From Streptomyces sp. NBC_01231 (GTDB lineage Bacteria; Actinomycetota; Actinomycetes; Streptomycetales; Streptomycetaceae), in NCBI GenBank assembly GCA_035999765.1, contig CP108521.1, forward strand, positions 8,370,001-8,434,000: a stretch of DNA of 64,000 nucleotides, written 5' to 3'. The notes under the pieces are model-generated. The model made no database searches. It had not been told where the DNA came from and was given only the letters and a program-made list of their open reading frames with translations. The translations under genes and the position numbers were made by a program. Below are positions 17,729-25,060 of this stretch, one piece after another (position 1 is the first letter of the stretch; every line of letters starts with the position of its first letter).

Positions 17729-18606
17729 TGCGGGGTCCTCTCGCTGGACGCGGGCCCATCACCGGGGCGGCTGCTGGGCCCGGACATCCTATCGGCCGCG
17801 CCAGGCCCGGCCGGAACACGTGCAGGGTGCTGCAGGGTCAGCAGGACGGCGCGACGGCCCGGCAGCGTGGGCAGCACTTGGTGCGCTTCGCGCAGCATGT
17901 TCTGTGCCTGTAGCTTGCCCAGCTCATGCCGCAGCTCGTCAGCGTGGGCGATCCACAGCCGGTAGAGCCGGTCCCACATCGCGGGCTCGGCGGGACGCTC
18001 ATCCACGTGTTCCACCGCGAGTCCGGCGGCGCGTGCCTGCTCCTCCCAGAGGGGTTCCGCGCCGCGCCGCAGCGATCGGGTCAGGACCAGCCGGCCGCCC
18101 GGGGCCAGGACGCGACCGAGCTCGCGTACCGCCGTTTCCCGGTCGGCGGCGCGACCGAGGGCGTCCACGCACACGATGCCGTGGGCACTGGAGTCGGGCA
18201 GGCCGTTGTCCTCCAGCTCGGCAACGCGGAAGGCGGCACGGTCGGCGGACATGCCGAAGCGGGCGCGGCGGTCGGTGGCCTGGGCGATGGCGACGTGGGA
18301 GAGGTCGAAGCCCTCCAGGCGCAGGGCTAGGGCGCGGGCCAGCCACAGGCCGATGCCGCCGGTGCCGCAGCCCGCGTCCACGAGAAGCTGGCCCGGCCGC
18401 GTCCGCAGCCGCCCTGTCATAAGCCCGAGCAGGGGCCAGTCGCAGGAGCTGGAGGCGGCGACCTCGGCGGGGTAGTCCTCGCCCATCGCTGTGGCGTACA
18501 GGCGGGAGACCAGATCGGTGCGGGCCCGGGCGGTGTGGAAGGCGTCGTAGTGGGCGGAGCGCTGTTCGCCGGACGCGGGCGGCGCCGTCGTGGGGGTGGG
18601 GTTCAT
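17725..18606 (-). CDS. class I SAM-dependent methyltransferase
   Basis: A 293-residue methyltransferase. Motif I (LLVDAGCGTGGIGLWLA) lies near residue 75, with an acidic residue ending the next strand (LEGFDLS) and a motif IV-like CVDALGR. The start ATG at 18606 shares bases with the YcaO stop (ATGA), so the long open frame reaching 19362 is not the gene. Tight overlap with ycaO and the gpsA-like gene puts it in the RiPP pathway. It could methylate the peptide terminus, a backbone amide or side chain. Its C-terminal 30 residues are Pro/Ser-rich and probably disordered. Confidence 0.88.
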   Translation of the reverse strand: MNPTPTTAPPASGEQRSAHYDAFHTARARTDLVSRLYATAMGEDYPAEVAASSSCDWPLLGLMTGRLRTRPGQLLVDAGCGTGGIGLWLARALALRLEGFDLSHVAIAQATDRRARFGMSADRAAFRVAELEDNGLPDSSAHGIVCVDALGRAADRETAVRELGRVLAPGGRLVLTRSLRRGAEPLWEEQARAAGLAVEHVDERPAEPAMWDRLYRLWIAHADELRHELGKLQAQNMLREAHQVLPTLPGRRAVLLTLQHPARVPAGPGAADRMSGPSSRPGDGPASSERTPQ

Positions 18607-19745
18607 CGAGGCATCGACCTCCTGATTCGCGAACGGGTGCCGGGGCAGACGACCTGCACGGCGTGGAGCGGGTCGGCCGGGTCGGACAGGTCCAGGGCCA
18701 CCGGCTCGTACCCGGTGACGTGCGCGATCTGCCTCGCCACATCCTCGGCCTGTTGGGGGAAGCCGCCGTCGGCGAATGGGGCCGTCACCTCCGGCCACGG
18801 TGCAAGCCCGGTGGTATGCGCCGGCCGGAAGGGCGGAGTGTCGAAGCTGCCAGGGTCGCTGGGGAGGTCGTCCCGGGTTCCGGTGATGGCGGTCAACCGG
18901 GACTGCGCGGCCTCGGTCAGCGCTCGGGTCAGCGCGATCGCCGGGTCGCTGTGGCAGCCGCCGCCGGCGAAGACGACCGGATAGTCCTCCGACCACAGGT
19001 AGGCCAGGCATACCGGCAGCCCGTAAGGGCCGTCCACCAGTGCGATCTCCAGCGCCATGCTCGCGGCTACGAGCCGGTCGATCACCTCCCGGCCATGGGG
19101 GTCGTCGACTGTCCCGGGCGCGATGAGAGTGCGCCGCCTCCCGCTCGACTGCCCGTCCCGGTGCAGCACGTCCCGCTCCACCACCTCGAACAGCGCGTGC
19201 AGCAGCGCCTCGTCCCGCGTGTTCCCGCATGCCAGGCCGGTGCTGGTCGCACGCAGCAGATCCGGGCTCCACTCCGGCCGCTGCACCCGGCGCCGGACAA
19301 GATCGACCGGCAGCAGCACCTTCTCCCCGCCCACCAAGCCGGCGCCAGGCGTCCACTCCCACACCATCCGGGCCAGGATGCGGTCGGGATACGGGACCGT
19401 CAGCGGAAGCGCGGCCACGGGGCAGTTGGGGGCGACCTCGGCGGCCGGGCCGCGCTCGGCGACGGGCAGCGGTTGCTCAACGTGCCACAGCTCGATGGCC
19501 TCCATCACGGCCGACAGCTTCGCCAGCAGGCTGGTGGCGCCCTTGCCCTGGGAGGTGCTCAGGGTCAGCGAGGCGGGCCGGATCGCCGTGAAGACCGGCA
19601 GCCCGATGCAGTCCAGGCCGGTCAGGTCCGCGACCCGGGTGATGCCGAATTCCGGCAGGCGCCCGGCCACCGCCTCCCACGTCTGCTCGGGGCCCCGGGC
19701 GCGCACCGTGCCCGGCAGAGCCACCAGATCCTCAACGCCCGCCAC
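18603..19745 (-). CDS. ycaO: YcaO domain protein, RiPP maturation enzyme
   Basis: A 380-residue YcaO enzyme. YcaO proteins phosphorylate backbone amide oxygens with ATP to form azolines, amidines or thioamides. The family features are TSQGKGATSLLAKLSAVMEAIE near residue 65 (read in pieces), the ATP/Mg segment ACGNTRDEALLHALFEVVERD near 170, and ALTEAAQSRLTAI near 275. No C-terminal PxPxP tail of azoline-type YcaOs is present. GTG start at 19745 with a GGAGG site, overlapping tfuA by 14 bases. Together with TfuA and a Cys-free precursor, thioamidation is the best-supported activity. Confidence 0.93.
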   Translation of the reverse strand: MAGVEDLVALPGTVRARGPEQTWEAVAGRLPEFGITRVADLTGLDCIGLPVFTAIRPASLTLSTSQGKGATSLLAKLSAVMEAIELWHVEQPLPVAERGPAAEVAPNCPVAALPLTVPYPDRILARMVWEWTPGAGLVGGEKVLLPVDLVRRRVQRPEWSPDLLRATSTGLACGNTRDEALLHALFEVVERDVLHRDGQSSGRRRTLIAPGTVDDPHGREVIDRLVAASMALEIALVDGPYGLPVCLAYLWSEDYPVVFAGGGCHSDPAIALTRALTEAAQSRLTAITGTRDDLPSDPGSFDTPPFRPAHTTGLAPWPEVTAPFADGGFPQQAEDVARQIAHVTGYEPVALDLSDPADPLHAVQVVCPGTRSRIRRSMPR

Positions 19746-21000
19746 AGGTCGCCTCCGTCACCTCGGTCGTCGCGGTCATCTCGTCCAGCAGCCCGGGTAC
19801 GAGCCGCTTGGCCGTCTCGACGGCGCGCGCCCCGCATACCAGCCCGCGCGCGGACGCCTCCGCGTCGAACCGCTCCACGGGGCACTGCCACACACGCAAC
19901 AGGTGTCGGCGGGTGAGGTCGTCGCGCACCGCTGCGGTCGAGAACCCGGGCCGGCGGCGGCGTTCGCGCGCGAGGGCGTCTGCATACCGGGCGACCGCCT
20001 GGCGGTCCATCTCGGTCTCGCCTGCCAGCAGCAGGGCCACGGTCGCCTCGTTGCGCAGGTCGATCGCCGGGTGGAACACGCGGTCGGCGGGCAGGTCGTT
20101 GCCGGTGACCTCGGCCAGCCGCTCGGCCAGTGGTAGGCCCGGCCCGCCGTCGGCGGCGGGGTGGAGTGAGCGGTGTTCGAGGTAGGCCGCCCACGTCTCG
20201 TGGAACGCTGGGTCGAACACCTGCTGGTAGACGAGGCGGTCCTCGGTGGACAGGTCTAGCCCGTCCACGCATGTCCGGGCGAAGGCGTTGGACCAGCGCC
20301 GGAAGTACGTCGTCTCCCACACCACCGGCGCTGGCTGGGTGTCCGGCTGTGGTGCCTGGCCGCCGACTGCCATGCGTACGGCCGCTAGGGCGTCGGCGCG
20401 TTTGAGATCGCCGAAGTGCCGGTCCTGCTCGCGCTGTTCGGCCAGCCACCCCGCGAACTCCGTCTCGCCCTGGCGGCGGCAGACGGACCGCACCGCGGCC
20501 GTGGTGCGCTGCGGATAGTAGACCGCGCGCAGCGCCGCCAGCAGACGGGCGGCCCGCTCGCCGTCGAGCACCGCGGCCGACCGGGCCAGCTGAAGGACGT
20601 GCCGGAGGTTGACCACCGGCCAGGTCAGCGCGTCCCACTCCCCGTCCGGGGCCTGTCCGACCGCCACCTCGTCGTCGCCGTCGATCTCCCCCGAAGCGTA
20701 GGCGCTGTAGATGCGGCCGACCCCGAGCATCCCGTACGGCGCCAGTTCGGCCGCCCGCAGCGCGCCGATGCTCGCTGCCCCGACCACCCGGACCTCTCGG
20801 CCCATCACGGCCAGGATCTCCTTATGACGCAGCGCCGGCGCCTGGTGATACGCCCCGTCGATGACCACCACCGTGTCTCCGCCTCGGATCGCAGAATCGA
20901 ACAGGTCTCCGTGCCGTGCTGGCGGCCACACCCGCACATCCGGAGCGGCAAGCTGCGGCTCGGACCGCGGCAGGGTCGGCCCGACGAACACGTGAATCAC
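19732..21000 (-). CDS. tfuA: TfuA-like protein
   Basis: A 422-residue TfuA protein. The TfuA core lies at residues about 1-150: IHVFVGPTLP, DTVVVIDGAYHQAPALRHKEIL, GAASIGALRAAELAPYGMLGVG and IYSAYASGEIDGDDEVAV. A helical C-terminal half follows, longer than in minimal TfuA proteins. TfuA partners help YcaO enzymes install thioamides, as in methyl-CoM reductase and actinobacterial thioamidated peptides. The GTG at 21000 follows a GGAGG; the ORF continues upstream to 21219 but over the precursor gene. It lies 91 bases downstream of the precursor stop. Confidence 0.93.
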   Translation of the reverse strand: MIHVFVGPTLPRSEPQLAAPDVRVWPPARHGDLFDSAIRGGDTVVVIDGAYHQAPALRHKEILAVMGREVRVVGAASIGALRAAELAPYGMLGVGRIYSAYASGEIDGDDEVAVGQAPDGEWDALTWPVVNLRHVLQLARSAAVLDGERAARLLAALRAVYYPQRTTAAVRSVCRRQGETEFAGWLAEQREQDRHFGDLKRADALAAVRMAVGGQAPQPDTQPAPVVWETTYFRRWSNAFARTCVDGLDLSTEDRLVYQQVFDPAFHETWAAYLEHRSLHPAADGGPGLPLAERLAEVTGNDLPADRVFHPAIDLRNEATVALLLAGETEMDRQAVARYADALARERRRRPGFSTAAVRDDLTRRHLLRVWQCPVERFDAEASARGLVCGARAVETAKRLVPGLLDEMTATTEVTEATCGGR

Positions 21001-21029
21001 TGTGACCTCCAGACAGGTGAAGCGTGGCG

Positions 21030-21069
21030 GGCGCCCCTCCCGGGCCCGATAGGGACAGGGAGGGACGCC
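21030..21069 (-). terminator. 12-bp stem hairpin between precursor and tfuA
   Basis: Arms at 21030-21041 and 21058-21069 pair over 12 positions with one G-U wobble, around a 16-base loop. There is no U tract. In RiPP operons such a hairpin after the precursor gene commonly gives partial termination or mRNA protection, so more precursor than enzyme is made. Confidence 0.65.
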
Positions 21070-21091
21070 GGTCAGAACGAGCGCGAGGGTG

Positions 21092-21202
21092 CTACTCCTC
21101 GTCTTCGACGTCGACCGCGACCACGACGGCTCCGGTGATCTCCCCGGTCTCCTCCGTCGAAGCCGAGGCGCTGACTGTGGCGACAGATTTGGGCTGTTCC
21201 AT
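21092..21202 (-). CDS. 36-residue RiPP precursor peptide, candidate
   Basis: The ATG at 21202 has an exceptionally good AAGGAGGAGG site (21206-21215) and the frame ends at a TAG at 21092-21094. The peptide begins MEQPKSVATVSASAS, continues TEETGEITG and ends in a hydrophobic then acidic tail (AVVVAVDVEDEE). It has no Cys, so YcaO cannot make thiazoles; backbone thioamides, or oxazolines on Ser/Thr, remain possible. It is the first gene of the operon with tfuA and ycaO. There is no double-Gly or obvious leader cut site. Which end is the core is unknown; the Val/Ala-rich C-terminus is my first guess. Confidence 0.8.
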   Translation of the reverse strand: MEQPKSVATVSASASTEETGEITGAVVVAVDVEDEE

Positions 21203-21594
21203 GGGCCTCCTCCTTCCATGCTGGGGTTGCGGACAGTGCGGGCGATTCCCGCCCGTACCGGTGGTGCTGCGGGCCCGGGGCTGCTCGCGGGGCCCGCCTG
21301 CCCGCCCCTGGCCGGGACGGGAAGTGTGGGGTTCAGCCCTTGGCGAGGGTGCGATGGTCAGCGACGATCCCGTCCGTACCACCGCCCTCGGGGCTCAGGA
21401 AGCACATCGCACACCGCTGTAGCGAATCCAGACAGGCGGGCGTCGCGGTCCGTCGCGAACTGTGCGCGACGGTCCGTCGCGCACGCTGTCGCGCGTCGTC
21501 GCGAATCAACTCGTCGTAGACACATAGGAGTTGGAGGCCGATACGGTGGGGGCCCATCACCGCTGCGCCACCTGCGCCGGAGAGGAATCCCCAG
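21203..21594. promoter_or_regulatory. divergent control region of RiPP operon and its regulator
   Basis: A 392-base gap between the precursor gene (minus) and the TTA-containing regulator (plus). It holds a perfect 23-base palindrome at 21462-21484 with a one-base centre, flanked by repeated GTCGCG hexamers at 21442, 21452, 21476, 21488 and 21498 (and CGCGAC at 21465). CGTCGCGAA occurs twice, at 21451 and 21497. It is a likely operator for the adjacent regulator. No gene is evident. Confidence 0.65.
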
Positions 21595-22971
21595 GTGACC
21601 CGTCCTCAGCAGCGCCCGCAAAAGCTTCCCAACACGGCCTTAGCAGGTTGGATCACCAGGTCTGGGAGGAGCTACGGCGCCCTAGCCCTCGAATTGAAGA
21701 ACGACTTGTGGATCACGGGCCACACCGACGCCCGCCCACCGCACCGCACCCGGATCGGCCACTGGGTCCGCGACGGCGAGATTCCCAGAGACCCCTTACC
21801 GGTGGTCCTTGCCTACACCCTCACCCGCCTCTGCGGGCTCTCCCAAGCTCTGACGCCCGCTGATCTGGGTATGGACCCAAACGCGGCATCCGGCCGTGGC
21901 CCTGACCATCCTGCGTCGCCTGCCGCGACGCCCGACGAAGCAGGTGATCCCACGAAGCGACGCACCGCCCTCGCGCTGATCGGCGGCACGGCCCTGGCTC
22001 CGCTCATGAACCCTGGCTCCGCGAGCGCCGCCACTGCGCGCGCCTACGCCCAGCATGCGACGCTCACAGAGCTCGACCCTTCCGATATCGCGGAACTCGA
22101 AACGGCCGTCGACGGCTTAGGCACCACGTACTCCTCCCAGCCGCCGCGCGAATTGTGGCCGACGGCCGCACGCATGAGGCACCGCGTCTTCACGTTCCAG
22201 CACGAACACCGGCACACCCTGCGCGAGGCCCGCGAACTCGCCCGCCACGCCGGCATGCTCTCGGTGATCCTCGCCTGGGTCGCACACGACCTCGGCGAAG
22301 GTGACCTGGTCCAGGCTTACTGCGATGACGCCTGGGCGCAGGGTGAGCAGGCCGACCTCCCCGAGGTCGGCGCCTGGGCCGAAGACGTCCGCAGCACCCA
22401 CGCTCTCTACGACAGCCGCCCCTTGGACGCGCTGCTCGCGGCAACCCGCGGCCTGGCCGTCGCTCCCCGGGACGGCAACGCCGCTGTACGCCTGTCCGCT
22501 CAAGTCGCCCGCGCCCACGCCCGGCTCGGCAACCACCACGAGTTCGAACGAGCCGCCGTACGCGCCCGTGATTACCAGGCGCAGCTGCCGCTCCACGGCA
22601 CCGGGCTGTTCGGCGTCGACGCGGTGCGCATCACTTCCTATGACGCCTCCTCGTACGGCTGGCTCGGCCACGCCAACCGTGCACGCGCAGCTGCCGAAGA
22701 AGCCATCGGCCACTACCGCAGCTTCCCCCGCCTTCTCCAAGCCCCCACCCGGCTTGCGATCGCCCAGCTCGACTTGGCCCAAGCGCACTCAGCGCTCGGC
22801 GAACCGGACGCCGCCGTTGCCACCGCCCGCCAAGCCCTCACCAGCGGCCGACTGGTCGACTCCGTCCGAGGCCGCGCCCAGCAACTCGACCGCACCCTGC
22901 AGCGCCGTTACCCCCAAGCCCACGCCGTGACGGAGTTCGAGGAGGAACTAAAGGTCCTCCTCGCCGTGTGA
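21595..22971 (+). CDS. XRE/TPR-type regulator next to RiPP operon
   Basis: A 458-residue protein of the Streptomyces regulator type with an N-terminal HTH-like part (SYGALALELKNDLWITGHTD, RTRIGHWVRDGEIP), an 'RRTALALIGGTALAP' patch and a TPR-like C-terminal half (many Ala/Arg helices, e.g. AAVRLSAQVARAHARLGNHHEFERA in pieces). GTG start at 21595. Three TTA codons (21640, 21796 and 22117) make bldA-dependent translation likely. It is divergent from the RiPP operon, so it is the natural candidate for its control. Same architecture as the broken gene at 9705. Confidence 0.85.
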   Translation: MTRPQQRPQKLPNTALAGWITRSGRSYGALALELKNDLWITGHTDARPPHRTRIGHWVRDGEIPRDPLPVVLAYTLTRLCGLSQALTPADLGMDPNAASGRGPDHPASPAATPDEAGDPTKRRTALALIGGTALAPLMNPGSASAATARAYAQHATLTELDPSDIAELETAVDGLGTTYSSQPPRELWPTAARMRHRVFTFQHEHRHTLREARELARHAGMLSVILAWVAHDLGEGDLVQAYCDDAWAQGEQADLPEVGAWAEDVRSTHALYDSRPLDALLAATRGLAVAPRDGNAAVRLSAQVARAHARLGNHHEFERAAVRARDYQAQLPLHGTGLFGVDAVRITSYDASSYGWLGHANRARAAAEEAIGHYRSFPRLLQAPTRLAIAQLDLAQAHSALGEPDAAVATARQALTSGRLVDSVRGRAQQLDRTLQRRYPQAHAVTEFEEELKVLLAV

Positions 22972-22981
22972 GACGACCAGA

Positions 22982-23563
22982 TCACCAGCTAGATGTCACG
23001 TATGGACGCACGTCAATCGCGTCCATCCCTGCGGCTCGAGCTGCCGCCAGCCCCTCCTCAGCGTCCTCAACCACGAGGCACCGCTGCGGCGGCACTCGAA
23101 GGCGCCGCGCAGCCTCCAGAAACAGGTCAGGCGCCGGCTTACCCAGGACTGCGTCCTCGCGGGTCACCACAACATCGAACAGGTGTGTCAACCCCACGGC
23201 TTCGACACCAGCGCGGACCACGGCGCCTCCGCCGCCGGACGCCACTGCAGAGGCCAGCCCACCCTCACGAGCGCGCTCCAGCCACTCGACCACCATCGGG
23301 AACGCCTTCAACGACGGTAACTCGTGGATGATCAGTTCGCCACAGCGGTCGAGAACGTCGCTGAGAGGTACCGAGACGCCGAGCTCAGCTATCAGCCCGT
23401 CCACTGACGTCCCTAATCGCTCGCGGTACCAACCCACCCGTAACCGCACCCCATACGCTTTCAGTACCTCCGCCAGGCAGCGGAAGTTCACGGGCTGCGA
23501 GTCCACGACCGTGCCGTCCCAGTCCATGATGACCGCGTCATACGCCGTTAGATCCGACCTCAT
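22982..23563 (-). CDS. HAD-family hydrolase
   Basis: A 193-residue haloacid dehalogenase-like phosphatase of the beta-phosphoglucomutase/phosphatase group. Motif I DWDGTVVDSQ, motif II 'AVASGG', motif III 'GKPAPDLF' and motif IV 'CLVVEDAEEGLAAARAAGM' are complete. One TTA codon lies in RERLGTS. Its ATG overlaps the stop of a 57-residue gene upstream (ATGA). The substrate is unknown; the cap is small and helical, typical of broad sugar-phosphate phosphatases. Confidence 0.9.
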   Translation of the reverse strand: MRSDLTAYDAVIMDWDGTVVDSQPVNFRCLAEVLKAYGVRLRVGWYRERLGTSVDGLIAELGVSVPLSDVLDRCGELIIHELPSLKAFPMVVEWLERAREGGLASAVASGGGGAVVRAGVEAVGLTHLFDVVVTREDAVLGKPAPDLFLEAARRLRVPPQRCLVVEDAEEGLAAARAAGMDAIDVRPYVTSSW

Positions 23564-23733
23564 GGGCGGACACTGCCCCGATCCTCACCCTGCCACTCGC
23601 GCAAAGACACTTCACGGGCACTCGATAGCGCCCACTGGATCTCGGCCTTCAGCTCACGGCAGACGAGAAACAGCCCCACAGGACTGGAACCATCCCTCAG
23701 GTTCATGTCAACGTACAACGAACCCGAAAGCAT
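23560..23733 (-). CDS. small hypothetical protein coupled to HAD gene, 57 aa
   Basis: This short frame starts at the ATG at 23733 (MLSGSLYVDM...) and ends in TGA at 23562-23560, sharing ATGA with the HAD start. It contains 'VGLFLVCRELKAEIQWALSS', which looks like a real helical segment. No strong ribosome site is visible, and a second ATG at residue 10 is possible. No family is recognised. The overlap and the protein-like sequence are the main support. Confidence 0.55.
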   Translation of the reverse strand: MLSGSLYVDMNLRDGSSPVGLFLVCRELKAEIQWALSSAREVSLREWQGEDRGSVRP

Positions 23734-23846
23734 CAGGTCAGAGAGGTGAAGCGCGCTCGGGGAGACTGAATCCTCTGCCGTTTCGGAACCCGTTCCCGGC
23801 TACATCCGTCACTGCGACTCATGCTCCCCACCAAGGAGGGCTCGTC

Positions 23847-24335
23847 CTGCCGAGACCCACACTTCGATCCATCCGCGTCACCGCCCCGATCCTCCTCACG
23901 CTCGGCGCCATCAACGCCTGGACCCCCCAGGAGGCCGGCGAGTACGACTCCCTGTCCACATCCCCGTGTCTTTGCGCCTGCGCTGCCGGTCTGTTTGGCG
24001 AGGAGCTCCTCCCAAGCGGCTACCGCCGTGACCGCGTGTTGCGTGCGTTGCCGTTCACCCCGGCGCCGCGACTTGCAGCGTTGCCCGAGCGGTCGGCGCC
24101 GCCGAGCGCGCAGTGGCCGCAACCTCATGCGCACGTCGCGGCGTACCTCGGAGCTACCACTCGCCACGTAGCCCGAATCGTCGGCACCTCCGAGCGTGTC
24201 GTCGCTCAGAACCTCGCCAGGCTTACCGACGACGGGCTGCTGGTACTCACCACCGATAGTGCGACTCCTGAGCTGCGGTCCTTCCGACTGGCGTCCCGCC
24301 CGGCGCCGGGCGGGTCTGCTAAACGAACGGTGTAA
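23847..24335 (+). CDS. uncertain ORF with possible CTG start, winged-helix-like
   Basis: A plus-strand frame of 163 codons whose first half uses Streptomyces-type codons (LPRPTLRSIRVTAPILLTLG). A late part reads HVAAYLGATTRHVARIVGTS followed by ERVVAQNLARLTDDGLL, which resembles a winged helix. There is no ATG/GTG/TTG; a CTG at 23847 sits seven bases after AAGGAGG. It may be a real gene with a rare start, or a decayed one. The rest of 23734-24550 shows nothing else I can support. Confidence 0.3.
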   Translation: MPRPTLRSIRVTAPILLTLGAINAWTPQEAGEYDSLSTSPCLCACAAGLFGEELLPSGYRRDRVLRALPFTPAPRLAALPERSAPPSAQWPQPHAHVAAYLGATTRHVARIVGTSERVVAQNLARLTDDGLLVLTTDSATPELRSFRLASRPAPGGSAKRTV

Positions 24336-24550
24336 CCAGGGTGGTTGGGGTTCTGGTGGGCCACAAAGAGGCGGGTTTCCTGGCCTGGTGTCGATGGCAG
24401 ATAGAGGCGGGGTGCGGGCGGAACATAGCCGACGATCGCCGGTTAACCAAACCGGCAATCCTGAAGACCATTGAGGGTGTTCGCACTCGGCTGTGCTTGG
24501 CGGTGGAGCCGTAGCGGACGCAGGGTGGCGCTGCTGAGGCGAGAGGAGAC

Positions 24551-24658
24551 ATGGAGCGGCGCTGGCCTGATGACACGGACAGCAGCTGCACCGTACGCGG
24601 CGACATCTTCGCGTGGTGTCGATGCTGTCGATCCCGCTCTGTCGCTCTCGGGCTCTGA
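24551..24658 (+). CDS. possible 35-residue Cys-rich peptide
   Basis: The ATG at 24551 directly follows GAGAGGAGAC, a good ribosome site. The product (MERRWPDDTDSSCTVRGDIF then AWCRCCRSRSVALGL) has four Cys and a basic end, which could be a small zinc-binding protein. It lies upstream of xis and int, where integrative elements often encode tiny proteins. It may be chance. Confidence 0.3.
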   Translation: MERRWPDDTDSSCTVRGDIFAWCRCCRSRSVALGL

Positions 24659-24676
24659 ACAAGGAACTCCCAAGTC

Positions 24677-24790
24677 ATGTGCCGAACCACAGTACCCCCT
24701 GTCCTTTTCCACTACTGGCTGACGGCCGACCCTCACCGCTCTGCCTCTGTTGCACGTCACCGAGAGAGCAAGGCTGCGTCGTGGCGGTAG
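24677..24790 (+). CDS. possible 37-residue leader overlapping xis
   Basis: The ATG at 24677 follows AAGGAAC by nine bases. The frame (MCRTTVPPVLFHYWLTADP...) ends in a TAG at 24788, ten bases inside the xis gene, which would couple translation. No family is recognised; it could be a leader peptide or chance. Confidence 0.3.
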   Translation: MCRTTVPPVLFHYWLTADPHRSASVARHRESKAASWR

Positions 24791-25023
24791 GGGCAAGGCG
24801 CGGACGGAAGCTGACGGCGGACGAGGTCTGTGTGAACTTGGAAGGCCGTCTAGCACTCGCCACCCCCGCAGATCTCGCCAAATATCTGGGCATTCCGGAA
24901 GCGACGCTTGCCCAGTGGCGCTATCTCAGTAAGGGGCCGCGATGGATAAAGGTTGGACGTCATTGCCGCTATCGGTGGAGCGAAATTGACGCCTGGCTGG
25001 ATGAGAATGCCGGTGCCGCATAA
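24781..25023 (+). CDS. xis: excisionase-like HTH protein
   Basis: An 80-residue MerR/AlpA-type winged-helix protein: ATPADLAKYLGIPEATLAQW, then RYLSKGPRWIKVGRHCRYRW and SEIDAWLDEN. This is the standard excisionase/DNA-binding partner placed before actinobacterial integrases. GTG start at 24781 after GAGAGAGCAAGG. It lies 37 bases before int. Codon use is more AT-rich than the surroundings, as for the integrase, which supports horizontal origin. Confidence 0.85.
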   Translation: MAVGARRGRKLTADEVCVNLEGRLALATPADLAKYLGIPEATLAQWRYLSKGPRWIKVGRHCRYRWSEIDAWLDENAGAA

Positions 25024-25060
25024 TGCGTCGCTTAATCGCTGCAGGAAGGAGGGCTGAGAC

